In this document: positions 34,558 to 43,082 of the stretch, piece after piece
How the letters are laid out: each line of letters opens with the position of its first letter
Position numbering within the stretch: position 1 is the stretch's first letter
From: Opitutia bacterium UBA7397
Lineage (GTDB): Bacteria; Verrucomicrobiota; Verrucomicrobiia; Opitutales; UBA953
Length of the DNA: 44,749 nucleotides
Direction: 5' to 3'
Assembly (NCBI GenBank): GCA_002470605.1
Contig: DKND01000015.1
Coordinates: 4,785-49,533 of the forward strand
Position numbers and translations under genes: made by a program
The notes under the pieces: model-generated
What the model saw: only the letters and a program-made list of their open reading frames with translations
Database searches by the model: none
Told to the model about the DNA's origin: nothing

Positions 34558-35802
34558 TCAGCCGCCGGTCATCTTGGTAATCAGCGCGATCAACGGCAGG
34601 AACATCGCCAACACGATCGTACCGACGACGACGGCGAGGAATACGATGAGCACCGGCTCGATGATGGAAGTCAACGCGGTCACGGCATTATCGACTTCTT
34701 CATCATAAATATCGGCGACGCGGTTAAGCATCTCGGGCAGCTGGCCGGTCTCTTCTCCCACTTGGATCATGGAGGTCACCATCTGAGGGAAGACTCCCGA
34801 CTGTTCCAGCGGTACGGAAAGGGGCTCACCATCACGCACGCGATCGTGGACGCGCTCGAGCGACTTAGCGATGACGACGTTCTCCAGGGTGTCGCGTGTA
34901 ATGGATATAGACTGCAAAATCGGGACGCCGGAAGCCATCAGCGTGCCGAACGTTCGGGCGAAGCGGGAAACGGAAACGATCTGCACGAAGGTCCCGATCT
35001 TAGGTAAGCGGAAAATGGCCCGATCGAAGAGCTCCTTACCCTTATCCGTAGCCAGCCAGGATTTAGCGCCGAAGTAGAGACCGAAGATCACTACTGGGGT
35101 GACATACCAGAAATCCGTGAGGGCACGCGAAATCCCGACGACGAATTGCGTCAGCGGCGGCAGGTTCATCTTCTGGGCGCTGAGTAATTTCTGGAAAGAC
35201 GGCACGACCTTCACCATCAGGATGTAAACGATGATGATCGCCACGGACATGACCACACCGGGATAGACCATCGCCGACTTCACCTTCTTCTGGATGCGTT
35301 GGGCTTTTTCGCGGAACTTGGCCAGACGATCGAGCACCTTATCGAGCACGCCGCCCGCCTCACCGGCGCGCACCATGTTGACGAAAAGTTTATCGAACAC
35401 CTTAGGGTGTGCCTGCAAAGCCTCGGAGAGGTTATTGCCCTGCGAGACACTGGCGGCGATATCGGCCAAGACGGCCTTGAAGATCGGGTTTCGTTCCTGC
35501 TTATGGATCAACTCCAAGGCCCGAAGCAACGGAAGCCCTGCAGTTATCAGCGTGGCCAGCTGCCGGGTCATGACGGTCACGTCATCCTGCGTAACCTTAC
35601 CACCGAAACCGAAACTCTTTTTGGCTGGAGCGGAAGGGGTGCCGGCGGCTGGCTTGGCGGCCCCGCTATCGCCGACCAAGGTGGTGACCATCAGCCCCTT
35701 TGCCATGAGCTTCTGGCGGGCTTGACCGTCGTTGGCGGCTTCGATTTTACCAGTGGTCTGAGCACCAGTTCGATCGATGGCGGTGTACTTATATTCGGGC
35801 AT
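34558..35802 (-). CDS. pilC: Type IV pilus inner membrane platform protein PilC (GspF family)
   Basis: This 414-residue protein has the typical start PEYKYTAIDRTGAQTTGKIEA and two tandem GspF domains. Each has a cytosolic helical part with motifs such as RQLATLITAGLPLLRAL and RTFGTLMASGVPILQSI. Membrane segments include VVMSVAIIIVYILMVKVVPSF and the final VLIVFLAVVVGTIVLAMFLPL. PilC is the inner membrane platform that couples the PilB and PilT motors to pilin assembly. It ends the operon, 25 bases behind the second PilB-like ATPase. A type II secretion GspF cannot be excluded by sequence alone, but the adjacent PilT favours a type IV pilus. Confidence 0.93.
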   Translation of the reverse strand: MPEYKYTAIDRTGAQTTGKIEAANDGQARQKLMAKGLMVTTLVGDSGAAKPAAGTPSAPAKKSFGFGGKVTQDDVTVMTRQLATLITAGLPLLRALELIHKQERNPIFKAVLADIAASVSQGNNLSEALQAHPKVFDKLFVNMVRAGEAGGVLDKVLDRLAKFREKAQRIQKKVKSAMVYPGVVMSVAIIIVYILMVKVVPSFQKLLSAQKMNLPPLTQFVVGISRALTDFWYVTPVVIFGLYFGAKSWLATDKGKELFDRAIFRLPKIGTFVQIVSVSRFARTFGTLMASGVPILQSISITRDTLENVVIAKSLERVHDRVRDGEPLSVPLEQSGVFPQMVTSMIQVGEETGQLPEMLNRVADIYDEEVDNAVTALTSIIEPVLIVFLAVVVGTIVLAMFLPLIALITKMTGG

Positions 35803-35827
35803 GGGCGTGAGTGGGGTGGAGAATGGG

Positions 35828-37513
35828 TTAGGTGTATTTCAAGACTTCCTCAATGGAAGTAAGTCCGTCAAAGATGCAACGGAGTCCGTCTTCCCGAAGG
35901 GGACGCATGCCGGTTTCGATGGCTTTCTGTTTCAAGACCAACGTCGGCGCCTTCTGGGTGATCAGCGTCCGCAGGTTGTCGTTGATGGTCATTAATTCGA
36001 AAAGACCTTGGCGGCCGCGGTAGCCGGCACGGTTGCAATCCGGGCAACCCTTGCCGAAGTAGAACTTCTTGTTCGTGATTTCGATAGCATCGACGTCGAG
36101 CATGTTGATCACTTCCTTGTCAGGCTCGTAAGCGGTCTTACAGGTCTTGCAAATCCGACGTAAGAGCCGTTGCGCCAAGATACCTTCCAACGAAGCGGAA
36201 ATCAGGAAAGGCTCCAATCCCATGTCGATCAGACGCGTCACGGCTCCAGGAGCATCGTTGGTGTGCAGCGTGGAAAGAACCACGTGACCGGTCAGCGAAG
36301 CCTGAACGGCGATCTGGGCGGTCTCTAAGTCGCGGATTTCTCCCACCATGATCGTATCCGGATCTTGACGAAGGAAGGAACGCAGGGCGGCGGCGAAAGT
36401 CAGTCCGACCTGATGGTTGATGGGGACCTGCATGATGCCCTCTACTTCATATTCGACTGGGTCTTCGGCGGTCAGAATTTTGACGTCTTCCGTATTCACC
36501 TCGCGGAGGGCCGAATAAAGCGTGGTCGTCTTACCGGAACCGGTCGGACCCGTGACGATGAAGATGCCGTTAGGACGATTCACCATGGCACGGATACCTT
36601 CTTTGATGTCATCCTGCATCGAAAGCGCGTCGAGGCTCAGATTGACGACGGTCTTGTCCAAAATACGAAGCACCACGGATTCGCCGAACTGGGTGGGGAG
36701 CGTCGAGACGCGCAAATCAATCGCGCGTCCGCCGATGATCGTCTTGATGCGTCCGTCTTGCGGCACGCGACGTTCTGCGATGTTAAGGGAAGACAGGACC
36801 TTGACGCGGGCGATGACGGCCGAGGCCAAGTTCTTCGGCGGCGGCGCCATTTCATAAAGCGAACCATCGATGCGATAACGGATCCGGAACTGATCTTCGA
36901 ACGGCTCGAAGTGGATGTCCGAAGCTTTGGCTTTCACGGCCTCCTGCAAGACGAGGTCGACGAAGCGGATGATCGGCGCTTTGCTGGCTTGGCTTGCGGC
37001 ATCTTCTTCGGCGACCGGACCTGCGCCTTCGACCTGCTCGAACTCGCCCAGCAAGTCTTCCATCGAGGAAGCCGCCGGCTCACCGTAAACCCGAATGACT
37101 CCCGCCTCTACCTGCTCGGGGTCGGCCACGGCGAACTCGATATCACGCTGCAAAATAAACGTGAGCTCATTGACTGCCGCGGAGTTGAAAGGATCTTTCG
37201 CCAAGAGGGTCAGCTTACCTGCTTCATCCGCGACCGGTAAAACGACGTACTTATGAGCCTGGGCGGGCTTCAATAACTTCGAAAGCTCATCGCCGATCTC
37301 AAGGGGCACCGACGAATAATACTGCACGTTCAAATGGTCGGCCACCGATTGCAGCAGTGTCGGACGATCCGCCAGACCGGTATCAATCAGGCTGTCGGCA
37401 TACGCCTTGCCGGTGGTGGAATGGGACTCCCAAATTTCGTCGCTCTGAGCGGCATCGACAAGGCCGGCCTCGAGGGCGATATCACGAATTAAGTCACTAT
37501 GATCGTCAAACAT
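35828..37513 (-). CDS. Second PilB/GspE-family assembly ATPase
   Basis: This 561-residue protein has an N-terminal MshEN-like domain (residues about 5-140; the RLG motif for cyclic di-GMP is not evident), an arginine-rich N2 domain (ASDIHFEPFEDQFRIRYRIDG), and the motor domain. Walker A is GPTGSGKT at 322-329. The Asp box and Walker B follow (DPDTIMVGEIRDLETAQIA), then the His box STLHTNDAPGA. A tetracysteine zinc site CKTCK...CPDC is near the C-terminus, as in PilB/GspE but not PilT. It lies between pilT and pilC. The window thus has two PilB-type ATPases; this one may serve a second pilus or secretion pathway, or a specialised assembly step. Confidence 0.9.
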   Translation of the reverse strand: MFDDHSDLIRDIALEAGLVDAAQSDEIWESHSTTGKAYADSLIDTGLADRPTLLQSVADHLNVQYYSSVPLEIGDELSKLLKPAQAHKYVVLPVADEAGKLTLLAKDPFNSAAVNELTFILQRDIEFAVADPEQVEAGVIRVYGEPAASSMEDLLGEFEQVEGAGPVAEEDAASQASKAPIIRFVDLVLQEAVKAKASDIHFEPFEDQFRIRYRIDGSLYEMAPPPKNLASAVIARVKVLSSLNIAERRVPQDGRIKTIIGGRAIDLRVSTLPTQFGESVVLRILDKTVVNLSLDALSMQDDIKEGIRAMVNRPNGIFIVTGPTGSGKTTTLYSALREVNTEDVKILTAEDPVEYEVEGIMQVPINHQVGLTFAAALRSFLRQDPDTIMVGEIRDLETAQIAVQASLTGHVVLSTLHTNDAPGAVTRLIDMGLEPFLISASLEGILAQRLLRRICKTCKTAYEPDKEVINMLDVDAIEITNKKFYFGKGCPDCNRAGYRGRQGLFELMTINDNLRTLITQKAPTLVLKQKAIETGMRPLREDGLRCIFDGLTSIEEVLKYT

Positions 37514-37533
37514 GGGAATAGGGTAAAGGGGGG

Positions 37534-38607
37534 TTAGGCGACGCGGTGGACGGCTTTCATGCGCTCACGCATGGCCTCGGGGTTATTACAATAAACCAAG
37601 ACTTCCTCTTCCGAGACGATGCCTTGCGAGAAGAGCGCGAGCATGTCCCCATCGAGGGCTCGCATGCCACGGGAGCTTCCAGTCTCGATATCGCTCAAAA
37701 GTTGGAAGGTCTTATTATCACGTATTTTCGAGCCAATCGCATCCGTGCGAAGCATGATTTCGAACGCCGCGACGCGCTTCCCATCCTTGGAATGCAGGAG
37801 ACACTGCGAAATGACGGCACTGAGCGAAGATGCCAACTGGGCCCGGACTTGCTCGCGGGCATTGGCCGGAAAGGCGTCGATGATTCGATCAATCGTGCGG
37901 GTCGCGCCCGAGGTGTGCAAGGTAGCCAAAACCAGGTGGCCGGTCTCCGCCGCGGTGATCGCAGCTTCGATGGTCTCCAGGTCGCGCATTTCTCCGATCA
38001 GGATCACGTCCGGATCTTGACGCAAGGCCGCACGGATTCCCTCGGCAAATGAGGGGAGATCGACGCCGACCTCGCGCTGCGTGACCATGCATTTCTTGTG
38101 CATGTGCGTGTGCTCGATCGGATCTTCGATCGTGATGATGTGCCCTTGTTGGTTTTCGTTAATCCAGTTGATCATCGCGGCAAGCGTGGTCGACTTGCCG
38201 GAGCCCGTCGGTCCCGTCACCAGAATGAGTCCGCGCGCGCGATTGAGTACGTCCTTGATGACCGGAGGCAGGCGCAACTGCTCGAGGGTGAAGACCTCGG
38301 CCGGCAGCAGGCGTAGCACCATTCCGTAGCCACCATGGCTGCGGAAGGCGTTGACACGAATGCGCGAGGGGTCTTTCAGGGCGAGGGAGAAATCGCATCC
38401 TCCTTCGCGCTCCAAGACAGAAAGCTGTGCGGGAGGAACGATGGATAGCACCAAATCCTTGGTATCGACCGCCGTAAGGTCCGGACCTTCGAGGGAAACC
38501 ACATCGCCGTTGACCCGGAGACACGGCGGCCGACCCACATGAATGTGCAAGTCCGATGCGCCATTTTCAATCATGGCATCGAGCAGCTCATTCAGTTTAT
38601 ACGGCAT
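37534..38607 (-). CDS. pilT: Type IV pilus retraction ATPase PilT
   Basis: This 357-residue protein starts ELLDAMIENGASDLHIHVG, typical of PilT. Walker A is GPTGSGKS at residues 132-139. The retraction-ATPase signature reads GIRAALRQDPDVILIGEMRD, and the AxGH motif appears as AAETGHLVLATLHTS. The tetracysteine site of PilB is absent, as expected. PilT depolymerises pili, driving twitching motility and DNA uptake. It is encoded five bases behind pilB and 20 bases before the second PilB-like ATPase, so extension and retraction motors are co-expressed. PilU-like subfamily membership cannot be excluded. Confidence 0.94.
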   Translation of the reverse strand: MPYKLNELLDAMIENGASDLHIHVGRPPCLRVNGDVVSLEGPDLTAVDTKDLVLSIVPPAQLSVLEREGGCDFSLALKDPSRIRVNAFRSHGGYGMVLRLLPAEVFTLEQLRLPPVIKDVLNRARGLILVTGPTGSGKSTTLAAMINWINENQQGHIITIEDPIEHTHMHKKCMVTQREVGVDLPSFAEGIRAALRQDPDVILIGEMRDLETIEAAITAAETGHLVLATLHTSGATRTIDRIIDAFPANAREQVRAQLASSLSAVISQCLLHSKDGKRVAAFEIMLRTDAIGSKIRDNKTFQLLSDIETGSSRGMRALDGDMLALFSQGIVSEEEVLVYCNNPEAMRERMKAVHRVA

Positions 38608-38612
38608 CGAGT

Positions 38613-40373
38613 TTATGGGATGTCGTCGGAAACGGTGGAGCCGAGGACTTCTTCGATGGTCGTCATACCGGAAGCGACCTTGCGCTGGCCGTCTTCGCGC
38701 ATGGTGCGCATGCCGGCTTCCCGCGCCTTGCGGCGGAGATCGACTAAGTTGGCTCCGGAGTAAATCATTTCTTGGACTTCTTCGGTGATGACAAAAAGTT
38801 CGAAGACGCCACGGCGACCCTTGTAACCGCGATTACCGCATTTCTGACAACCCGCGCCTTTCATCGGCGTCGCGCCTGCGATGTCCTGCACGGTCATGCC
38901 AATCGAGTAAAGTTCCTTGGCTGAGGGCGCGTAGGGCTGCGCACAAGATTGACAGACACGGCGCACGAGCCGCTGCGCCAAGGCTCCTCGCAAAGCGGCG
39001 GAAACCAAGAAGGGCTTGACGCCGATATCCACGAGTCGCGTCACCGCGCTGACCGAGTCGTTAGTGTGCAACGTGGAGAACACCATGTGGCCCGTCAGCG
39101 CCGCGTTGATGGCGATTTCAGCGGTCTCTAAGTCGCGGATTTCCCCGATCATGACGATATTGGGAGCCTGACGAAGCATCGCGCGCAGCGCCGCTGCGAA
39201 AGTCATGCCCACGTCGCGCTTGACCTGGACTTGGTTGATGCCGGCCATCTGATATTCGACCGGATCTTCGACCGTGATGATTTTCCGGTCGGGCTTATTG
39301 ATGTAGTTTAGCGCGGAGTAAAGTGTCGTGGATTTTCCGGAGCCCGTCGGGCCGGTCACCAGGAAGACGCCGTCAGACCCTGAAATCAGGCCCTGGAACT
39401 TAGCTTGGTCGTCGGCGAAAAATCCTAACTCCGGCAGGCCGAGCTTCAGTCCTTCCTTGTCCAGAATACGCATGACGATCGACTCGCCGTAAACGGTCGG
39501 CAAGACCGAGACGCGCAAGTCGATATCACGGCCCCCTGTGCGGGCCTGAATACGTCCGTCTTGCGGGATGCGCTTTTCGGCGAGCGAAACTTCGGCCATC
39601 AGTTTCAGTCGGGAGATAATCGAAGCCTGCAGACGCTTAGGCGGACCTTTCATTTCCTGCAGCACGCCGTCGATACGGAAACGCACACGAAAACGCTTCT
39701 CCAAAGGCTCCAAGTGGATGTCCGACGCCTTCCGGCGGATTGCGTCAACAATGAGGGAATTCACATAACGGATGATCGGAGCGTCATCTTCTTTGACGTC
39801 GCCACCCTGGGGCAGCTCCACCGAGATGCCGCCGTCTTCGGCCTTACCAAAGACATCTTCGTAAGAAACACTGACCTGTCCGCCGCTATAGCAGCGATGG
39901 ATGGCTGCCTTCAAATCGTCGGGCGTGGCCAGCTTGGGATTGAGGGCCAACTTCAAGACGCGGGAAAGCGAATCGAGGGTCTCGGTGTCCAACGGATCGG
40001 AAATCGCGACCAACAGTTCCACCCCGTCCATCTGGAGGGGTAAGATATTATGACGTTCAGCCTGCTCGCGACCGATCAGTTTCAACAGCTCCTCGGCGGG
40101 GGTAACCTGCTCGAGATTGACGACCTCCATGTCAAACTCTTGCCCAAGGGCAGCGGTGATCGCCGGCCATGCCACCTTCCCTCCTTCGACCACTTTAGCC
40201 AACAATAGGCTGTCAGGGTTCTGGCCCTCTTTGATATCAGTCAGCGCGGCGCGGGCCACGGCAATGTCGGCAGGAGACACGAGTCCCTTGTCCTGAATGA
40301 ATTGAATGACGAAATCGTCGGCGGTCGACACAGGTGGAGAGTTCCGGGGCAGAAGCGGGGTGAGGCGTAGCAT
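38613..40373 (-). CDS. pilB: Type IV pilus assembly ATPase PilB
   Basis: The product has 586 residues from the ATG at 40373; a GTG at 40331 (residue 15 here) is equally possible, and the frame is open to 40439. An MshEN-like N-terminal domain is followed by ASDIHLEPLEKRFRVRFRIDG and by Walker A GPTGSGKS at about residues 341-348. Then come MIGEIRDLETAEIAINAALTGH and FSTLHTNDSVSA. The zinc site CQSC...CQKC near the C-terminus identifies an assembly (PilB/GspE-type) ATPase. It powers pilin addition. A GC-rich hairpin (CCCCC-TCTTC-GGGGG) touches the ATG at 40373, so initiation at the GTG or some control by folding is conceivable. It is the first pil gene after coaE. Confidence 0.9.
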   Translation of the reverse strand: MLRLTPLLPRNSPPVSTADDFVIQFIQDKGLVSPADIAVARAALTDIKEGQNPDSLLLAKVVEGGKVAWPAITAALGQEFDMEVVNLEQVTPAEELLKLIGREQAERHNILPLQMDGVELLVAISDPLDTETLDSLSRVLKLALNPKLATPDDLKAAIHRCYSGGQVSVSYEDVFGKAEDGGISVELPQGGDVKEDDAPIIRYVNSLIVDAIRRKASDIHLEPLEKRFRVRFRIDGVLQEMKGPPKRLQASIISRLKLMAEVSLAEKRIPQDGRIQARTGGRDIDLRVSVLPTVYGESIVMRILDKEGLKLGLPELGFFADDQAKFQGLISGSDGVFLVTGPTGSGKSTTLYSALNYINKPDRKIITVEDPVEYQMAGINQVQVKRDVGMTFAAALRAMLRQAPNIVMIGEIRDLETAEIAINAALTGHMVFSTLHTNDSVSAVTRLVDIGVKPFLVSAALRGALAQRLVRRVCQSCAQPYAPSAKELYSIGMTVQDIAGATPMKGAGCQKCGNRGYKGRRGVFELFVITEEVQEMIYSGANLVDLRRKAREAGMRTMREDGQRKVASGMTTIEEVLGSTVSDDIP

Positions 40374-40463
40374 CCCCCCCGAAGAGGGGGACGGCTGGGG
40401 AAAATAAGGTAAATCAGCGAACCCTAGCCGCAATCGCAAATTAACCGAAATTTGACGGGTAGA

Positions 40464-41036
40464 TTAAACTGTTATCTGTCGTAACAATTTTGTGACTTCA
40501 GCTTTTAAAAACTCCAAGGTGCCGTCATTCCAAAGCACAAAATTAGACTTCTTAACCTTTTCTGCGAGAGTAAGTTGCGAACTAATCCTTTTCTTTGCTT
40601 CGAGGGAATTCATCCCCCTGCCAGCCAAACGTTGAAGTCGGACATCCTCGGAGCACGCGACACAAATCACGACGTCAAAGCCTTCCTCCAAATTCTTCTC
40701 AAAAAGAAGCGGGATTTCGACTACGTAAGACCGCGACGTATCGGCTGTCGCAAGCTTCCTCAGGCGCGCGACTTCGGGGTGGGTTACGGACTCCAGGAAC
40801 ACCAATTCAGCCGGTTCGCTAAAAACCTTACTCGCGATCCAACTCCGACTAGGACTCCCATCGGGTCCCAAACAATCTGACCCCCACCTGGCTACCAGCT
40901 GACTGCGGCAAGCGGCTGACGTCAAAACCTGTCGCGCAAGAAGATCGGCATCTACATGGACATAGCCATGTTCGGCAAACAAAGCCGCCGCGGCGGATTT
41001 ACCGCAGCCGATTCCGCCCGTAAGCCCGATAACCAT
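40464..41036 (-). CDS. coaE: Dephospho-CoA kinase
   Basis: The product has 190 residues from the ATG at 41036 (MVIGLTGGIGCGKS), preceded by TCAGGTC as a fair ribosome site. The P-loop GLTGGIGCGKS is at residues 4-14. Later motifs VHVDADLLARQVL, VEIPLLFEKNLE and RLQRLAGRG are typical of CoaE. It phosphorylates dephospho-CoA, the last step of coenzyme A synthesis. The upstream extension of the frame is the short ftsH-coaE spacer and end of ftsH. It is placed between ftsH (37 bases away) and pilB (about 90 bases away), on the same strand. Confidence 0.94.
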   Translation of the reverse strand: MVIGLTGGIGCGKSAAAALFAEHGYVHVDADLLARQVLTSAACRSQLVARWGSDCLGPDGSPSRSWIASKVFSEPAELVFLESVTHPEVARLRKLATADTSRSYVVEIPLLFEKNLEEGFDVVICVACSEDVRLQRLAGRGMNSLEAKKRISSQLTLAEKVKKSNFVLWNDGTLEFLKAEVTKLLRQITV

Positions 41037-41073
41037 GACCTGATTAAAGCCCCCTGGCGCAAGGGGGCAAACC

Positions 41074-43062
41074 TCAAGCAGGACTCGGCGAAGATTGTGT
41101 CCCTGCCTCTGGAACCGGACCACTCACTGGGGCTTCTCGGGGTGGCGCGATGACGGGATTACCAACGATCGGAGTCTGGATCGAGCCGGTCTTGATGATT
41201 TCCATCACATGGATGCCATCGAGGGTCTCATGCTCAAGCAAGGCTTCGGCAATCTTGCGATGGGCCTCGGAGTTTTCACTCAAGACCTTTTCGGCACGGG
41301 CAAATTGTTCGTTCACGATTAGAGCGACGGCTTGGTCGATTCGGCGGGCAGTGTCATCGCTGTAGGCCTGGCTCTGGGTCCGCGACATCTCACGCCCTAG
41401 GAAAGTGTGTTCAGAATTTTCTCCGAAAGCAATCGGACCAAGTTCGCTCATGCCCCAATCACAAACCATCTGCCGAGCCAAGCGGGTAGCCTGCTTGATA
41501 TCCGAAGAAGCACCATTCGAGACGTCGCCGGTGACCACACGCTCACCGATGCGCCCTGCCATGGCAGAACAAATATAATTCAGCAGACGATGCTTCGAGT
41601 AGCCCAGGATATCCTTAGTGGGCACATACATCGCCATCCCTAAGGCACGACCCCGAGGAATAATCGTCACTTTATGTAGCGGCAATGAGCCGTCATCGAT
41701 GACCGCCTGCACGACGGCATGGCCAGCTTCATGGTACGCGGTGCTGCGACGATCTTCCTCGTCCATGACCTTCTTTCGCTCACGGCCGAAGGCGATTTTA
41801 TCCCGGGCCTCTTCCATGTCCGACATCTCGACCTTGTCGCGATTACGACGTCCAGCATGGAGCGCACCTTCATTCAAAAGATTAGCCAGATCCGCACCCG
41901 ACATTCCAGTCGTGATGCGTGCGACCCGGGCGAGATCGACGGAAGGCGCTAATTGAAAACGTTTAGCGTGCACGGCAAGGACGGCCTCGCGCCCGCGTAA
42001 GTCAGGAAGATCGACAAAGACCTGCCGGTCGAAACGGCCGGGACGAAGCAGCGCCGCATCCAGGACGTCGGAACGGTTCGTCGCCCCGATCACGATTACC
42101 CCGGCCTGGCCGTCGAAGCCGTCCATCTCGACGAGCAAAGAATTGAGCGTCTGTTCGCGCTCATCATTCCCGCCGCCCACGCCCGTACCGCGCTGACGCC
42201 CGACGGCATCGATTTCGTCAATGAAGATAATGCAAGGCGCAAGCTTGCGGGCCTGCTCAAAAGTATCTCGCACGCGGGCAGCACCCACGCCGACGAACAT
42301 TTCGACGAAGTCCGAACCACTGATGCTAAGGAAAGGCACGCCAGCCTCGCCAGCGACCGCCCTGGCCAAAAGTGTCTTACCAGTTCCGGGTGGGCCGACC
42401 ATCAGGATGCCCTTAGGAATGGTGGCTCCGATTTTCGTAAAGCGCTTAGGGTCGCGGAGGAAGTCCACGATCTCCTTCACTTCTTCCTTCGCCTCGTCGC
42501 AGCCCGCGACATCCTTAAAAGTCGTCGTTTCTTTTTCGGTGGAATTCAACCGGGCACGTGTCTTGGCGAACTGCATCGCGCCCCGGTTCGCATTCTTAAG
42601 AAAACGATACATCATGAACAGCACGACTCCGGAAACCAGGAGCGTCGGCAGGACGTTATACAGGAACATCGTCCACCCGGTCTGCGCCGGAACTTCCTTG
42701 AAAGCATCTTTACCGACGGCCGCACGGAGGGCTTCGAATTCTTTTTCCGTCAGGCGACCGGCTGCGACGAATTTGGATTTATCGTTGGCATCCGCACCCT
42801 TCACCTCGAGCTCGCCTGCGACCTGATACCAACTGTCCGTTCCGCCCGATGGATCGGGCTTAACCGTCAAGGTCTTGATTTTCTTCTCTTGGGCCAAAGA
42901 TAACACCTGCGAAACACCCAACTGCTGGATAGAGCTGGTCGGCGGGCTGGCGAACTGCAACAAGGCTACCACGGCCGCCATGATCAATAGCCAGACAAGG
43001 ACTGGCTTACCATTCATACGTGGTCCGTTTTTATTATCATCCGGCTGGTCGTTTTGACTCAT
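41074..43062 (-). CDS. ftsH: ATP-dependent zinc metalloprotease FtsH
   Basis: The product has 662 residues from the ATG at 43062 (MSQNDQPDD). Two membrane segments (about residues 21-37 and 133-151) flank a periplasmic domain. The AAA module follows: Walker A GPPGTGKT at 223-230, Walker B CIIFIDEIDAVG, and the second region of homology ATNRSDVLDAALLRPGRFDR. The zinc protease motif HEAGH is at 444-448, with the third ligand in NGASSDIKQAT. FtsH degrades unfolded membrane proteins and regulators, including enzymes of lipopolysaccharide synthesis in some bacteria. It lies 20 bases behind tilS, a well-known tilS-ftsH pair. The C-terminus is Pro-rich. Confidence 0.97.
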   Translation of the reverse strand: MSQNDQPDDNKNGPRMNGKPVLVWLLIMAAVVALLQFASPPTSSIQQLGVSQVLSLAQEKKIKTLTVKPDPSGGTDSWYQVAGELEVKGADANDKSKFVAAGRLTEKEFEALRAAVGKDAFKEVPAQTGWTMFLYNVLPTLLVSGVVLFMMYRFLKNANRGAMQFAKTRARLNSTEKETTTFKDVAGCDEAKEEVKEIVDFLRDPKRFTKIGATIPKGILMVGPPGTGKTLLARAVAGEAGVPFLSISGSDFVEMFVGVGAARVRDTFEQARKLAPCIIFIDEIDAVGRQRGTGVGGGNDEREQTLNSLLVEMDGFDGQAGVIVIGATNRSDVLDAALLRPGRFDRQVFVDLPDLRGREAVLAVHAKRFQLAPSVDLARVARITTGMSGADLANLLNEGALHAGRRNRDKVEMSDMEEARDKIAFGRERKKVMDEEDRRSTAYHEAGHAVVQAVIDDGSLPLHKVTIIPRGRALGMAMYVPTKDILGYSKHRLLNYICSAMAGRIGERVVTGDVSNGASSDIKQATRLARQMVCDWGMSELGPIAFGENSEHTFLGREMSRTQSQAYSDDTARRIDQAVALIVNEQFARAEKVLSENSEAHRKIAEALLEHETLDGIHVMEIIKTGSIQTPIVGNPVIAPPREAPVSGPVPEAGTQSSPSPA

Positions 43063-43082
43063 TGGCAGAGGTTTTAACTTAC

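Noticed and set aside
36365..37240. 291-residue open frame on the plus strand
   Set aside because: It lies wholly antisense to the second PilB-like ATPase, whose family motifs are unmistakable; its translation shows no recognisable domain.
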